This document shows positions 45,890-58,169 of a stretch of DNA of 64,000 nt, piece after piece. Location of the stretch: the NCBI RefSeq assembly GCF_016086655.4, contig NC_052134.2, forward strand, positions 37,881,971 to 37,945,970, read 5' to 3'. Numbering within the stretch: the stretch's first letter is position 1; every line of letters starts with the position of its first letter. This DNA is from Lepeophtheirus salmonis. Lineage: Eukaryota; Arthropoda; Copepoda; Siphonostomatoida; Caligidae. Position numbers and translations under genes: made by a program. The notes under the pieces were generated by a model. It was given only the letters and a program-made list of their open reading frames with translations, was not told the DNA's origin and ran no database searches.

Positions 45890-47400
45890 GGATAGACTCT
45901 TCTAAGTTGTCATCTTACCAGTCTTGAAAGTAAAATATACTTCAGCACTGCAGAGAACATAGTCTTGAAACAAAACTTTGTAATCACATTGGGAATAAGT
46001 TACTCGATTCTCTGATCGCGGATTATTTCGAGAAAAAGTAATCTATATGATGCAACACATTTTCCTGATTTGAAATATTAAGTGTTGTAAAGAGTTGTTA
46101 ATATTTTACATATAAAAATTTTGGATTTGGATCAATTTTCGATAACAAAATCATAATTTTTGACAATCGGCAATATTGCAAACATTAGTTTAATTAATTT
46201 ATAATACAATTACATTGATGTCTCCTTATTTGATCCCATTTTCAAGACATCTTCTTTTGGTTGTGGCTCTCTCAAATCCTCCAAATTAGACTCTCACTTT
46301 TAAATTTGCTAGCTAAATTTAAACACTTCAGAAGTATTTCCAATAAGAATATGCTCTTTTTTTTAGCTTCGGTTGAATCAGAGTCAAAATTGACTTGAAA
46401 AGAACCCAATTCTTCTCATTAGTTGGATTTAATCCTCAAATGTAAAGACAATACAAAGTTTATTTTGATACTATTCAATGAACTTTTATAATTAATTATA
46501 AATCCAATGACATCCATAAATCTTATTTACATGCAATTTGTGTATTCATAAAATGATTTTGCAAAAATTGAATAAATAGTGATTGCATAGGTACTTTGTA
46601 AATATATTTAGCGTATTTTCAATAATTATTTAGCAATTATTGTATGCAAATGTGTAGCAACCTTTTGCTCTCAGTACATTCATTGTACAAGGAAGTGTAT
46701 TTCAACTTCACAAAACCATGATTGTAACTGAGTGGGACCTTTTTAATGGGAAGTCTCATGGAGCGTAAAAGTGTCATCCCTTTTATATAATAATTTTGTT
46801 TCAATTGAATACGAGCACTCCTCCATATCTATCTATGTATGTTACAACAAGTATCATCCATCTAATTGGGAAGTGACTTACATATTATGTCCTCGTAACA
46901 ACCAAACATCTTTTTTTTGTTAAATATTTGTATATGTACATACATGTTAATTTGACTTTAATGTTATTTGTTTCTTGCAGATAACGAGGTTGAATATTAG
47001 ACGTATTATTTATTTTCAAGTTATTTTCCACATAAGGAATAAGTTACACACAACAAGTACATTAAATACATATTTAGAATACATTTTTAAGTATTTATTC
47101 GTCAATTCATATTTTTCATTAATGAAAAATGATCACTTTAATGGATATCTACTTATTTATTCTATATTATTAAAACAATGGTTGTCTCTTTGTTTGATTG
47201 TCTGAGGAGGACTCATTTTTAACAACGACGCGCTGATGTAGCTAAAGCTCATCGTGTCATATTAATAAAAAAAGAAAGGGGAATGATATATTTTTAGGGT
47301 TGTAAATCCTAAGCGTTTTTGCGGCGAATTTAGTTGTTGTTGGCAACATGAACAATGTTTTTTTATTTGCTCAAGCTGTTACCTATATTCTTTCATTTTT
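45890..47400. other. No gene recognised
   Basis: AT-rich. A T-rich tract ending TTTGTTTCTTGCAG at 46967-46980 resembles a splice acceptor, but the frame that follows is Ile/Tyr/Asn-rich and unconvincing. Confidence 0.35.
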
Positions 47401-47404
47401 GAGG

Positions 47405-47535
47405 AGAGAATATCTAAGTATTGTGTAACTATGCGTGAGTGTACTCATGAAAAATGGAGGGAAATACTGAGGATTTATTAGGGAAGTTCAAATTTATATT
47501 ACGGAAGCAAAGTTTCTCTATTCGTCGGAGGTATA
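47405..47535 (-). repeat. S-family repeat fragment
   Basis: GAGTGTACTCATGAAAAATG, ACTGAGGATTTATTAGGGAA and the following AAGTTCAAATTTATA block parallel the copies at 15490 and 61290. Confidence 0.45.
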
Positions 47536-47618
47536 AAAACTCTGAGTAATGCCTGTTACTAACATTGTTTCTAATATTATCTATCATATGTATAGTGAAA
47601 TGGTGTATCTAACTATGT

Positions 47619-48283
47619 AGGGGTGCCCGCAGGATTATTTTGTGGGGGAGAGAAGGGGGATTTAATGTTATTTTTTGTAAAAAAATTCAAAACTTAAATT
47701 TCAATTATTAAAATTTTTTCCCAAAAACTACAACTATTCTCAAAAATTAAATTTTTAGGAATTTTTTTTCTAAAATGTACAGCTGTTCCCAAGAAAATAA
47801 ATTTAAAAAAATTCAAAAATTAAATTTCAAACATAAATTTTTTATAGAAATATTTAAATATTAAACTTTTTGGAGAAAAATTTCAAAATGCTATAGTTAT
47901 TTACAGAAAATTATTAATTTTTTTTTAAATTTCAATTATTAAAAGCTTTCCAAAATCCGCAACTGCAACGATTTTGCAAAAAATTATATTTTTTAGAAAT
48001 TTCAGAAATCTACAGCTGTTCACAAGAAACTAATTTTTTTGGAAAAAAGTTCAAAAATTAAATTTCAAATGTAAAATTTTTATGGAAAAAAATTTCAATA
48101 TTAAACTTTTCGGAGAAAAATTTAAAAAAACCATAGGTATTTACAAAAAATTCAATTTTTTTGAAAAAAATTGAAAATTTTTTGGATTTTTTTCATCAAA
48201 TATTTAGTTTTCTAGTAAACAGCAACAATTCCTTAATTTAGTCGGGGCTACATCCCCTCTAGCACACCCCTGTGGACGCCCCT
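47619..48283. mobile_element. P-family element with both ends preserved
   Basis: Left end AGGGGTGCCCGCAGG (47619-47633); the right end read in reverse is AGGGGCGTCCACAGG (48269-48283). The right side also has GTCGGGGCTACATCCCCTCT just inside. The 665-bp body is alternating A and T homopolymers with blocks such as CTACAGCTGTTCACAAGAAA. It encodes nothing. ATGT lies next to both ends (47615-47618 and 48285-48288), one base off on the right. This is the best reference copy for the family. Confidence 0.7.
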
Positions 48284-48865
48284 GATGTATCAGTTGATCT
48301 GAATTGTTATTAAGTAGAAATCGGAAAAATATCTGATTATTAGTAAATATATTTTTTTTAATATTTATGGGAATAACAAATATTTTTCACATTTTTGCAT
48401 GTTTAAAAAAAAATTCGATGTACGTTATTATCTCACTAAAATACAGATTTACATGGTTTTTGTGTCAGTTTTCTATTTTTCTTATTCTCTTTCTCTTATT
48501 AGTGTTAACATTGGGGTTGTATTGGTCCATATTTTAGGAACTTTAATCGGTTCCGTCAGTGTCATCAGTCCTTGAAAAAATAACCATATGTGGAAACACC
48601 CTCTACATGGAATAATTATTACAGATATTACATCAAAGTATATACGTCAGTATATCAATTTAAGTTGTTCAGCAAAACCTCAAGTATATTTATGTACAAT
48701 AATAATATTAATAGCTTGCCATTATTCTTTTTTAGGGCAAAATTAATGTGTTTTTTTATTTTTACAAGCATTTTATAATATGTCCAAGATACCCGACGTA
48801 GATTGATGATAACGTCTTGTCGTCCGATTTTACGTAGCCTTGACATTTTTGGACGAAATGTCAAC

Positions 48866-48896
48866 TATTAGAACCAGGGAGTTACCGGTTCTAATA
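48866..48896. other. Perfect 10-bp inverted repeat (hairpin)
   Basis: TATTAGAACC and GGTTCTAATA enclose an 11-base loop. It lies in non-coding DNA and is not followed by a T tract; a similar CTAGAACCGGAACC sequence at 51381 suggests a repeat end. Confidence 0.6.
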
Positions 48897-48939
48897 ATTG
48901 AAGAGTTGAATTTGACTTAGATGCTGCTAGTCAGTGAAC

Positions 48940-49145
48940 TATGTTCTATAATTAAATGAAGAATAATCCCACATATGGGAAGAATTGACCTACTACCAAA
49001 TGATTTTTGGCCTATTTTACATTTTTCTTTTTACATCACAACACAAAAATGTACAGTGTATTTTGTTGTCAGCTGTAGATGTTTAGGCTTTTATTCTTCT
49101 AATCAGTGTTTTGAGCATTTACTGGTTGAATTAGAAGTAGATATA
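48940..49145. repeat. D-family foldback fragment
   Basis: Shares GTGTATTTTGTTGTCAGCTG, TCTAATCAGTGTTTTGAGCA and GGTTGAATTAGAA with the element at 20284-20594, preceded by an inner block (GGGAAGAATTGACCTACTAC) found in its centre, so order is rearranged. Confidence 0.5.
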
Positions 49146-49149
49146 TTAC

Positions 49150-52100
49150 AAAATGCTGAATTACGGTCCGTAAAAAACTTGCTGGAGACGTGCACGAAAG
49201 TCTAGAAGTGTTTTTGGAATCCCCATAAAAATGATAGATAGACTTGACTTATATTTAATGTAGATCAATTCTTAATATTTTCTTAGTTTTTTTTTTTTTC
49301 AATACGTTGCTTTGTTTAATCGCACCATTAGCTGAAAAATAAGTCACTTCAAGATAGGCTTCAAAATCACAAATTGTGTGTAATGGATCAAATAAAAGGT
49401 ATACTGGAAGTTACATTATCTAGTACCTTATAAAGTTTCCAATCAATTTATTGATGCAAAGTACATAAATTTTAACCCGGCATTAGCACCTTCAATCTTT
49501 ATTACTGCACAATATGAAAGTACTTTGTCTTATTATTATTTTATTTTTTCAATTGCAGGTATTTAAATGTAACAAATTTTTTACATAACTGTAGTCTGTA
49601 ATTCCTGAAAAATTCATTCAATTCTCTTGCTGTTTAAGAAAATTGTTTTGTTTTGTCAAAATATCATATTAGATAACATATTTTTGTTATAGTTATTACA
49701 TAAACAGGAAGAAAAAAGGATTGAAATTTCAATGAAAAATTGATTATAATATTGAAGTTAGAGACACGATTTTGTATCAAAATGTCTTTTTTAAAAGGAA
49801 AATATTGAATTTAATTTTTTTGTAACAACCCTTAGTAAGTAACTCTTGTAAGCTGTTAACACATCCCCCCCCCCTCCCTTGAATAATGATTCTATAGTTG
49901 GGAAGAATTGGCTAACTACCAATTGCTTTTGGGATTTTTTGACATATTTTATACATAATATTTTGCTTAAACGATAACAAATTTTTCCAATACTCCGATT
50001 TGACACAAAATGGCGAAGAATACTCTGCTTCATAGCTCAAACAAACCCCCGGAATTCGGCTTGAATTTTATAGTGTACAATTTTCTTTTCCCAGGATTTA
50101 TCAAGGTTAAGAACAGATTTAAAATGAACGAGTATTTCCTTCGCCTCATTGAAAAGAGAAATTCTCTGGACTGCAATTTAAAGCTTTTTTCAAGAAATTA
50201 GACTAAAAAATGACCATATTTTGTGTAACAAATAAAAATACTAATAAGATTTTAGTAAAGTTGTTAATAAGGAAAACTTTTATAAATTAAGTATTAAACA
50301 TATAAACCAATACCTTTTGACAAAAAGATTCTAGTAATTACATTACGTTTGTTTTAATACATATTTATATATAGATACCAACATAAAAAACTAAAACGAA
50401 ATGTCATGTTTTGAATTGTTACTTAATTTGATTTTTTATTCTCCTAATTGATAAATGATTAGGAAGTGTCTTAATCGTCGAATATGATGTGCTACTACAA
50501 AGAAATATCTATATTAAGATTATTTCCAAAGATATTTGAATATATTTATGATAATCTATCTTAAAAAATATTTCATAATATTCTATCCTACATACACTAT
50601 ACATATGATAACTTTTAATGCTCACATTAGATTAATTACTTATATAATCTGTCATTAACTTTATTTAGATTCTCATGAGAATTAAAATATTCGTTTTAGC
50701 CAGAAACTCATAAATTTAAAAAGATTTTTTTAAGAAAACTTTTATATTCTTTATAGGTAAATTTTATATGGATTGATATTTAAAATAAATAATAATTATA
50801 AAAAATAGCCCAAATATAATTTATTTGCATTCAAGTTGTTCAAAACTAAATCATGTCCTTAAATTTTTTATCTGTTTATTACTCTCTGTAAAGTTATAAA
50901 GCAAAAATTCTCAAATAAAATCTAAGAGAGATCCAGGCGATAAATTTTTGAAGAATTCAAAGTTTCTAAACACTGAGTTTGGCCACCCAAGAGGTAGTCC
51001 AAGGTTCTCCTATTAAGATCCCCTGTTGTAAAAGGAGCCTCTACAATATATTGTATTTAGTTCATACTAAATTTGATGGTCTGCAAATGATAACTCTATT
51101 CAAAATCCATCAAATTTTCATGGGGCTATATTATATATATTTACTTTCTATTACAGGGCTGCTGCGGCAACGATAGGAAGAATAGGAAATTTTTTAATAT
51201 GTAAGCCAATGATAATTTATTAATTTGTTACTAAAAACTCGACGTGTGTAACCTATATTTAAATGCTTTTGCGGAGTTGCATTTCCCTACGCCTCCCGGT
51301 TACATATACTATGCTGCCAATTATATGGGACGTGGTACTTTTATCAGCCTGTCGGTACTAGAAGCTCCGGTTCTTATGCTACTAGAACCGGAACCAATAA
51401 ACTCTAACCGTTCCGTCTCGTTCAATAAATTACGCGTTGTATTTTCTAAAACAAAGAAATACATCAATAAGTGGGACAGGATTCTTCTATTAGTTTAATC
51501 TGATTGATTAACCAAGTATAACCTTGATTATATGTATTTACAGTCTATGATAAATAGTTTCCGTTATTATCCTCTATAAGATTGATTTGTTAGGACCTAC
51601 ATACTAGAACTCGACCGACATGGATTTTTGGAGGCTGATACATATATTTAAAATTGACACTCCAAAGGAGCAGTTATCATTTTTTTCATCTTCATTAATC
51701 CATTTTATACATAATATGAATAAAGTTATTCTTTCCTAGATATTTAATTTTGGACACTTCAATTTTTAATCGATTATTTACAATATTGACCTATAAACAC
51801 GCAAATAGAAATTAATTGTATTGTTAGATTGTGTTTAGGCAAACTTATTTGCTAGTGTATCGGGTAAATACTGGGAATACTCCATATAAAAATAAATGTT
51901 ATTCAAAATCTAAAAATTAACCCTATGTAGAATAGATACTAATGCTTACAAATTTTGAATTGACTGCCCTTTAGCTAAGTACCATTTTAAAATCTTTTTT
52001 CCATTGATACGTATATTCAATGTTGTGGCACTTGTTGCCCTTTAAAAAAAACACACTCTTAGATACGTCATTTTTGAAAAGTAGGCTTCAAATTATGTCC

Positions 52101-53590
52101 TGTAGAATGTATTATTTAAAAAAATAAAGTTTTCATTGATTATAAATGGTAGCCATCTTATTTTTTCATAACATTTGTAAAAGTTGAATTAACCAGTTAT
52201 AATAAAAAAAAAAGACATATTCAAAAAATAAAAGATCTTCCTCAAATTAAACTTTGAATTATTAAGTGTAAATTTTCATAATAGGCATATAGTTCCAAAG
52301 AATTTTATAAAGGATAAGATGAAGACTATAAATTCTTATGAATTTATTTGAAAATCCCGCAGACTAGACACTTATAATAAGATATGTGTTATTTTTGTTT
52401 TTTTTTTTTAACGGTATGAACAATAGAGAATATATAGAGTGACGTAAAGGATTCTAGGCAAAGAGTGGGCACTCAAGACAAGGAAGGTAGGATTTAGTAG
52501 TTCTCAATTCTGATTGGTTTAGAATTAGAAGCTGCTAAATGTTCCTCCACCTAGGCACCCAGCCAGTGTGGCAGGAGTGAGTCTCCCCCTTTAGGGGGAA
52601 GTGAAAAGAGAAGAATAAGAGTGACTACGTCAGAAACATATTCTTCCTTGTTTATGATTGAATTGCTTATTTTTTTCTCTGACCGCTCTTTCCCTAAAGT
52701 CCTTTAGAGAGAAAAAGTTGATGGGGCTGCAGTAGTGGATTATGAGTGGCCTGTTGTCGGGGTCAAATATTTTTACCCAGTACTAGACAAAAATTTATGA
52801 CTTGTTTGAATTAAAAATGATGTTGTTGTTATGTCTATAGAAATAATGGAGTAAATATCGCATAGAATGTTATTTTTAGCTTTATACATTTTCGTCAAAT
52901 GATAGATTAAATATTTTGGTTTAGTAGTTTATGTTTAAAAATAAAATATTTCAAAAAAAAAAGTTAATTATATACTTTATTATCACCTTTATTTTGGAAA
53001 AAAGCTAAAAAATATAAAGTATTGTATGATCACTTCATATTTTATTTCCTTATAATAATAAATTTGATTGATTTACTGCCTCTAACAATAGCTGACATGA
53101 AATCCTGCGACAACAGCGCCCTTAAACAATCTATAGTAAGAAAGCATATATTATTTGTAAGATGGATACATACTCAATTTAAGATATTCATAGTAGAATT
53201 AAACAAAAAAATATTATTTAAAATAATAAAGATTAAAAAAATAGATATAAAAATGTTAAGAAACCAATCTCAAAATTTATTTTGATAAGGCAAGATATTG
53301 TTCTCGTTTATAAATAAAAGTGAATGGATTTTAAGACATCCATTTTATTACATAAATGTATATTCAGCTAATTTGACTATTAAACAAGTTTTATTAAAAT
53401 TTAAATATTTGCAAATTATGTAGATTTGTAAAAATAAACAAACGAATAAAAACTATTACTGACCATAATTTGAAGATAACTTAGAGACTTACAACAACAT
53501 TATTATTGGTCTGAAAATTTGCTTCTTTAGACAAGACTAGATTATCACACAATATTGTACTAGTTGTGGTATTAATTATTTTAAATCTCA
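49150..53590. other. Long AT-rich stretch, no gene supported
   Basis: A D-family inner fragment lies at 49875-49935 (GATTCTATAGTTGGGAAGAA). A GC-richer block at 51285-51445 contains GTACTAGAAGCTCCGGTTCT and AACCGTTCCGTCTCGTTC and looks like a fragment of an unidentified repeat. Another, at 52540-52600, has CCTAGGCACCCAGCCAGTG and a CTCCCCCTTTAGGGGGAAG short palindrome. The open frames are chance ones. Confidence 0.35.
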
Positions 53591-53595
53591 TCAAG

Positions 53596-53901
53596 TTACT
53601 CATTAATGGTGACAACAACCCCTACACCCATCCGATCACCGATTTCACGTAAATTGGCCCTCCTTTTAATCACATAATTGAATCCCTCCGTCGCTTTCGG
53701 GCAATTTTGCTTAACTTTGAGTGCATAATTCTTGATAGTGGAAAGAAATCCATAAAACAAGGATTCAATCCATGCCTCCAGAACAGTGAGACTTGTTTCT
53801 GATACATTAGGTATATATTTGACCTTTTCAACTGCCTACATGAATGTATTTAGACCAACATCTCGAGTGTTGGTGATGATTCGCTTTGTTTTGGGATCCA
53901 T
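53596..53901 (-). pseudogene. Unidentified coding relic with internal stop
   Basis: Reverse frame of 102 codons from ATG (53899-53901) to TAA (53596-53598), broken by TAG at codon 22 after KRIITNTRDVGLNTFM. After the stop it runs clean through YIPNVSETSLTVLEAWIESL, TIKNYALKVKQNCPKA and LREIGDRMGVGVVVTINE. The composition is clearly protein-like. Upstream in another phase VPLIEESTIDG suggests that the coding sequence extended further 5' and suffered a shift. No intron signs inside. Likely a dead gene or retrocopy; the TAG could be skipped by splicing if an intron lies there. Family not recognised. Confidence 0.45.
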
Positions 53902-54124
53902 CAATGGTGGACTCTTCAATCAGAGGAACATATTTACAGACATTGACGAGCACTTTTTCTCCACATTAGGGTAATCGATTCGTTTAATAAACGTATAATA
54001 TTATGTGTTCATTTTTAAATTTTAACAGATGTGTCTATTCTTACAAACTTAAGTATTTTTGATGAATTATTTTTATATAATGACAGCGTTTACATAAACT
54101 TTCATACAAATCTAATTTGTATTT

Positions 54125-54310
54125 TGTTATTGTCTGTGGATTTGTCTCCCTCCCCCCCCCCCCTTTTTATCAGTGTTCTGAACGTTTATTGTTTGTATTA
54201 GGTCTTGTTAAGTCGTAAGCAATTCTCAGCAATTCTTGTACCTTTTTATCTGTTTTCTTTTTGTAGGAGAGGTTGAAATATACAATTAAAGCAACAATGT
54301 GTGATATCAT
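54125..54310. repeat. D-family foldback fragment with poly-C tract
   Basis: TTTTGTTATTGTCTGTGGAT, a C13 run, ATCAGTGTTCTGAACGTTTA and AATTCTCAGCAATTC match the 20284 element. A poly-T run of about 20 follows at 54350. Confidence 0.45.
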
Positions 54311-54374
54311 CATGAAACTATTCAGAGACGAATAATTAGGAATATGGTTTTTTTTTTTTTTTTTTTTTAATTGG

Positions 54375-55460
54375 ATGTCAACTTTTAAAATCATTGGGTA
54401 ATATATATTGATTTTTGATGCAAAGCAATGAGCCAATGAGGATATAATTATTAAATGACATAATATTAATCTATAAAAGTTGGAATTTGATTGGACAAAA
54501 TAGGACGCAAATTTGTATATTCTACGCATAAAACATTTGTAGGCTATTCAATAGTTTTGCGATCGGTAGAACAAGAGAAAAAAATGAAGCAAACGACGTA
54601 TTTTTATTAACTTTCGAATTTCATAACCTTGGCCACATTTTTATACTCCTGAAAACTATTTTGGTATTTGCGTGCAAAATGTTTTGGAAAAGATATTTAT
54701 CTAACATATATTGATTATTTAAAATTAAGTATGATACAAACATTATAATATTTAACATAGAAGTGAGGTCGGAACATCATCCAAGTTATATATACCTATG
54801 AAAAAAAAAAAAAAATCTTGGCATTGAGTAGAATTGCGTCATTTCGAAAAAACCTTCTATGAAGTAGTATTTTATGTACATTGAAGATAAAATTTGACCT
54901 ACATTTATAAAGAAGATTACATTCTGAGTCTATTTTTTGATGGATTCTTTCATAGCAGATAAACATTTTAGCAGTGTTAATAAAAGATCAAACCTTGAAT
55001 TAAACAGGATGATTCTGAATATAACGACATATGTATTTTCAACTTTAGTTATTCTTCTACTCACATTTAATTATTATAGTGTAACTCTTGATTCAATATA
55101 CACATAGAACGTATGTCGTATTATTGTGATAGCCTTGATGGAATCATTTATAAGTTTAAAAATACAAGGTGACCCAAAATGAGCAGCAAGTTTTGATGAG
55201 CGTCATTTCTTGTTGTTTTTTTTTTTCGAAATAAAAAGAAACTTTAGTTTTAAAATATCAAATCAAAAATGTGAATTATTTATTCGAGATTTTTTTTTTA
55301 CGTACTATTTCCTGCATTTATTCATCCACTTTGTGTTGGAATACATAGATGAAGTAACGTCTATAACTCCAACTAGCTAAAGGTAAACTGAATTAATTGT
55401 TACATGAATACCTACTATTAAAATTAACTGCATCGGTCCAAATGTGATAATATTACCCGA
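54375..55460. other. No gene recognised
   Basis: AT-rich with a poly-A run near 54800. No supported feature. Confidence 0.35.
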
Positions 55461-55467
55461 AAGCAGC

Positions 55468-55680
55468 ACCAAACATTCGGAGTACAATTGGATGCTTGTA
55501 AGGGGCTTTAAATTGTTTTTTTCAAGTTTTGGGGGTAAGTTACATCCCGTTTTTGGACCCGGCAGTACTCGAAAATACCCCCCAACATTCAGGCTATAAT
55601 TGAGGGGGTTTTGAGGGGCTCTTAGTAGTTACTTAAGTATCAGCGGTACCCAAAAACACCCCCCAACATTCGGAATACAA
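55468..55680 (+). repeat. GC-rich imperfect tandem repeat
   Basis: Three unit starts: CCAAACATTCGGAGTACAAT (55469), CCCAACATTCAGGCTATAAT (55581) and CCCAACATTCGGAATACAAA (55661), each preceded, in the last two, by a run of C. Within units AAGGGGCTTT / GAGGGGCTCTT and AGTACTCGAAAATACCCC / GGTACCCAAAAACACCCC correspond. GC content is well above the neighbourhood. Confidence 0.65.
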
Positions 55681-55689
55681 AATGAAAAT

Positions 55690-57220
55690 TCATAAAGTAT
55701 AGGCCCCGTTTCCTCATAATGACCAATAACCATACCAAATGGTTTTATACGAAGTTACCGTACACCAAAATTCAGTTAGTATTGAGCAATACAAGACTAC
55801 ACATATATTTTGTACAAAAGTTGGAAATTAGGAATTAGATGAATAATTTGCCAGTACTTGTGGTGAGGAATATGCATTTATTAAATATTACATTAGATAT
55901 CAATATATTAATGGCGTAATCTTTGACGATTTTGATCAAAATTACTTATGGATTAGATACGTTTTTCGTGGCACATTAACAACTAAACCTCAAATTGTAT
56001 TACCCGTCAATACTTAATAGTCAAGTAGTTTTAGTTGATCCAAATGAAATGATCTATCATCATTGTATAGTTGTTTATGAAAATGACTGATGTTGTAATT
56101 AAATAAGACGTTATGTGACATACAATTTGTAATTCACCCAATCTGCTTATATAAGTTGCAACTTGTAAACAACATACTCTTATAATTATCACGAAGGCAA
56201 ATCATCACTTTTCATTTGCTCAGTTTTATAGGATTAAAATGCTTAAAAAGGAGATAGCGAAGGCACTAGATCCTAGTATATGCTCAGAAAATGTAATTGA
56301 ATTTTGAATCCGTTACTAATACCCAATCCAATTCGTTCTGATATCGAGGGCCAATCTAAATTATGATCTCAACTAATATGGCATCGTTTAAAAGATCTAT
56401 TTAAGTTCTTTTAAATAAAGTTTTTTTGGGTTTCAAAAAGAAGCCAATTTTTGCGGGCAGTTACATTTTTTTTTTAAACGTACTGTAAAATATATATGTA
56501 TGGTAAGTTTTGTCAACTAGGATAATGAAATATTAATGTCTTTTTAAAATCAAATACCCTTCAAAAATAGGATTTGATCCATTCAATGCAGTTTATACGT
56601 CTGCCTTTGTCCAAAAAAATAAATAAAACTGATTAAGTGAGAATACATCTTTGTTCTTCTTACCACAAAACTACTAGCACTTCTGTAGGGCCAAAAAATA
56701 TTGAGAGCATAAATGTTTTAAATGGAAACTCTTTATACACTCTGCATACAATAAACACGAGGCAAATATAACCGTTATAACTTATAAAGTTATTTTATTT
56801 CTTTATAAAGGTATTAAATGCATTTTTTTCTTACTTTGTAACTATCATCCTCTATTTATAATATTCATCTGCATTTTTTTTGGCAAAATGTTTTACTTTA
56901 TATGGTACATGAGTTTGGTTTCTATGTATTTCTTGTGAATAAATGGATTGTTAAAAATAATTCACAAATGTTTACCGTTCTCAGTGTTTATGCAACCTTA
57001 ACATTATATTTGGACGTTTGTTGACCTGCTCAACTTGAATGATGTAGGAAGGCAGGTCAATAAGGTTGTAGCTTTTTGAATTTTCCGCTCTTAATTGGAA
57101 TAACAGTACTGATCCTGTCAACAAGCATCTGTCAGTTGACTTCTTACGCATCTTTGAACAAGATGCGTCATTTAGTGTGTGATTGTGTACTATTAATAGC
57201 AGACTACCGTGTGAATTGTG
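55690..57220. other. No gene recognised
   Basis: AT-rich. Nothing supported. Confidence 0.35.
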
Positions 57221-57229
57221 GTGAAAATG

Positions 57230-57700
57230 GGAAAAATTAATTTAGTATGCTCAACAAGCATTATTTGTTCCATGATAAAAAAACATCCCTGAAACCAAGG
57301 CTACGCTTGATACACACTATGGGGGACTCTAAATGTTCTATGAATTTCGTTGCGGTCGTACAAGCACCAGAAATTCCAAACGTTTAGGAAACCCATTTGA
57401 GATTAAGATATTGTATTGGGGGATCTTAAGTTTAAAGTGTGAAAGATTGTGAAAAAACCATAGCCATATACCAAGGCTCAATTGTGTATATTTAGAAACA
57501 TCACTTGGGTATAAAAGAGCTATCTGCCAGATGGGTGCTGCATTTGCTCACGATCGACCAAAAACGCATTTGTAAGACAACTTCGAAGGATGAGTTTTGT
57601 GCCGTTTCGTAACGGTAAACGAAAAATGGATTCAAGTCACTGCACCCAAAACACGGACCAGTAGTCAAAGTAGCGGATCTGTTCAGTCGATTACTTTAGG
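57230..57700 (+). pseudogene. Mariner transposase relic, N-terminal half
   Basis: Reads HYLFHDKKTSLKPRLRL and HTMGDSKCSMNFVAVV near the start, then KDCEKTIAIYQGSIVYI, KHHLGIKELSARWVLHLLTI, DQKRICKTTSKDEFC and VNEKWIQVTAPKT. The HLGxxxLSARWVxxLLTxDQK core and the (D)ExWI site are mariner hallmarks. Several stops and shifts. Ends at the Q-family sequence. Confidence 0.8.
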
Positions 57701-57714
57701 TATATAGATTTTAA

Positions 57715-57828
57715 AGACAATTCCTTTGTCAGATGGAGTAAATGTAATACTATAGTTATAATTTATACTTAATCAGTGCAACTCCATCTAAACAATTAAA
57801 GGAACATTTTAAAAAAATACTATAAACA
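57715..57828 (+). repeat. Q-family dispersed repeat, copy 3
   Basis: CAGATGGAGTAAATGTAATA, TATACTTAATCAGTGCAACT and CAATTAAAGGAACATTTTAA match 33965-34115 closely. It sits exactly between two mariner fragments. Confidence 0.65.
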
Positions 57829-57829
57829 A

Positions 57830-58165
57830 AACATGGATTCACGACACAACACCTAAAAGACCAAGCAAGAGTCAAAAGAGGAGGTCTTTTCGTGTCAATT
57901 GGTGCCATAGAAGACCAAGGTGGGTTTGTCAGCTAATAAAGTCTTGAAACCCGTTTTTTTGGAACACTCACGATATAATGCACATAGATTACCTTCAAAA
58001 CACAATAAAAATCAATGACAAATATTTTTCCCAACTTATTGGACCGATTCTATAACGATTTGAAGAAAAAAACGACAGCATTGGTCGAAGAAAAAAATCC
58101 TTCATAATATGAGACACACTAATATAAACTTTAGTATTCCTTCTATAGTTACTTAGTTTTGACAT
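57830..58165 (+). pseudogene. Mariner transposase relic, catalytic half
   Basis: KTWIHDTTPKRPSKSQKRRS is the first catalytic block; FFWNTHDIMHIDYLQNTIKI and NDKYFSQLIGPIL follow in mariner order, then KKSFI near the second catalytic site, where the expected QDNA motif is degraded. Because both this and the preceding fragment contain the WI(H/Q) block, they overlap and are not simply one gene split by the repeat. Confidence 0.75.
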
Positions 58166-58169
58166 GACA

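Noticed and set aside
51244..51498. Open frame of 84 codons in a GC-richer block
   Set aside because: Frame crosses AGAACCGG-type repeat sequence; no protein-like domain.
54170..54529. Reverse open frame of 119 codons with a Lys run
   Set aside because: The Lys run is a poly-T tract read in reverse, and the 3' part lies in a D-family repeat.
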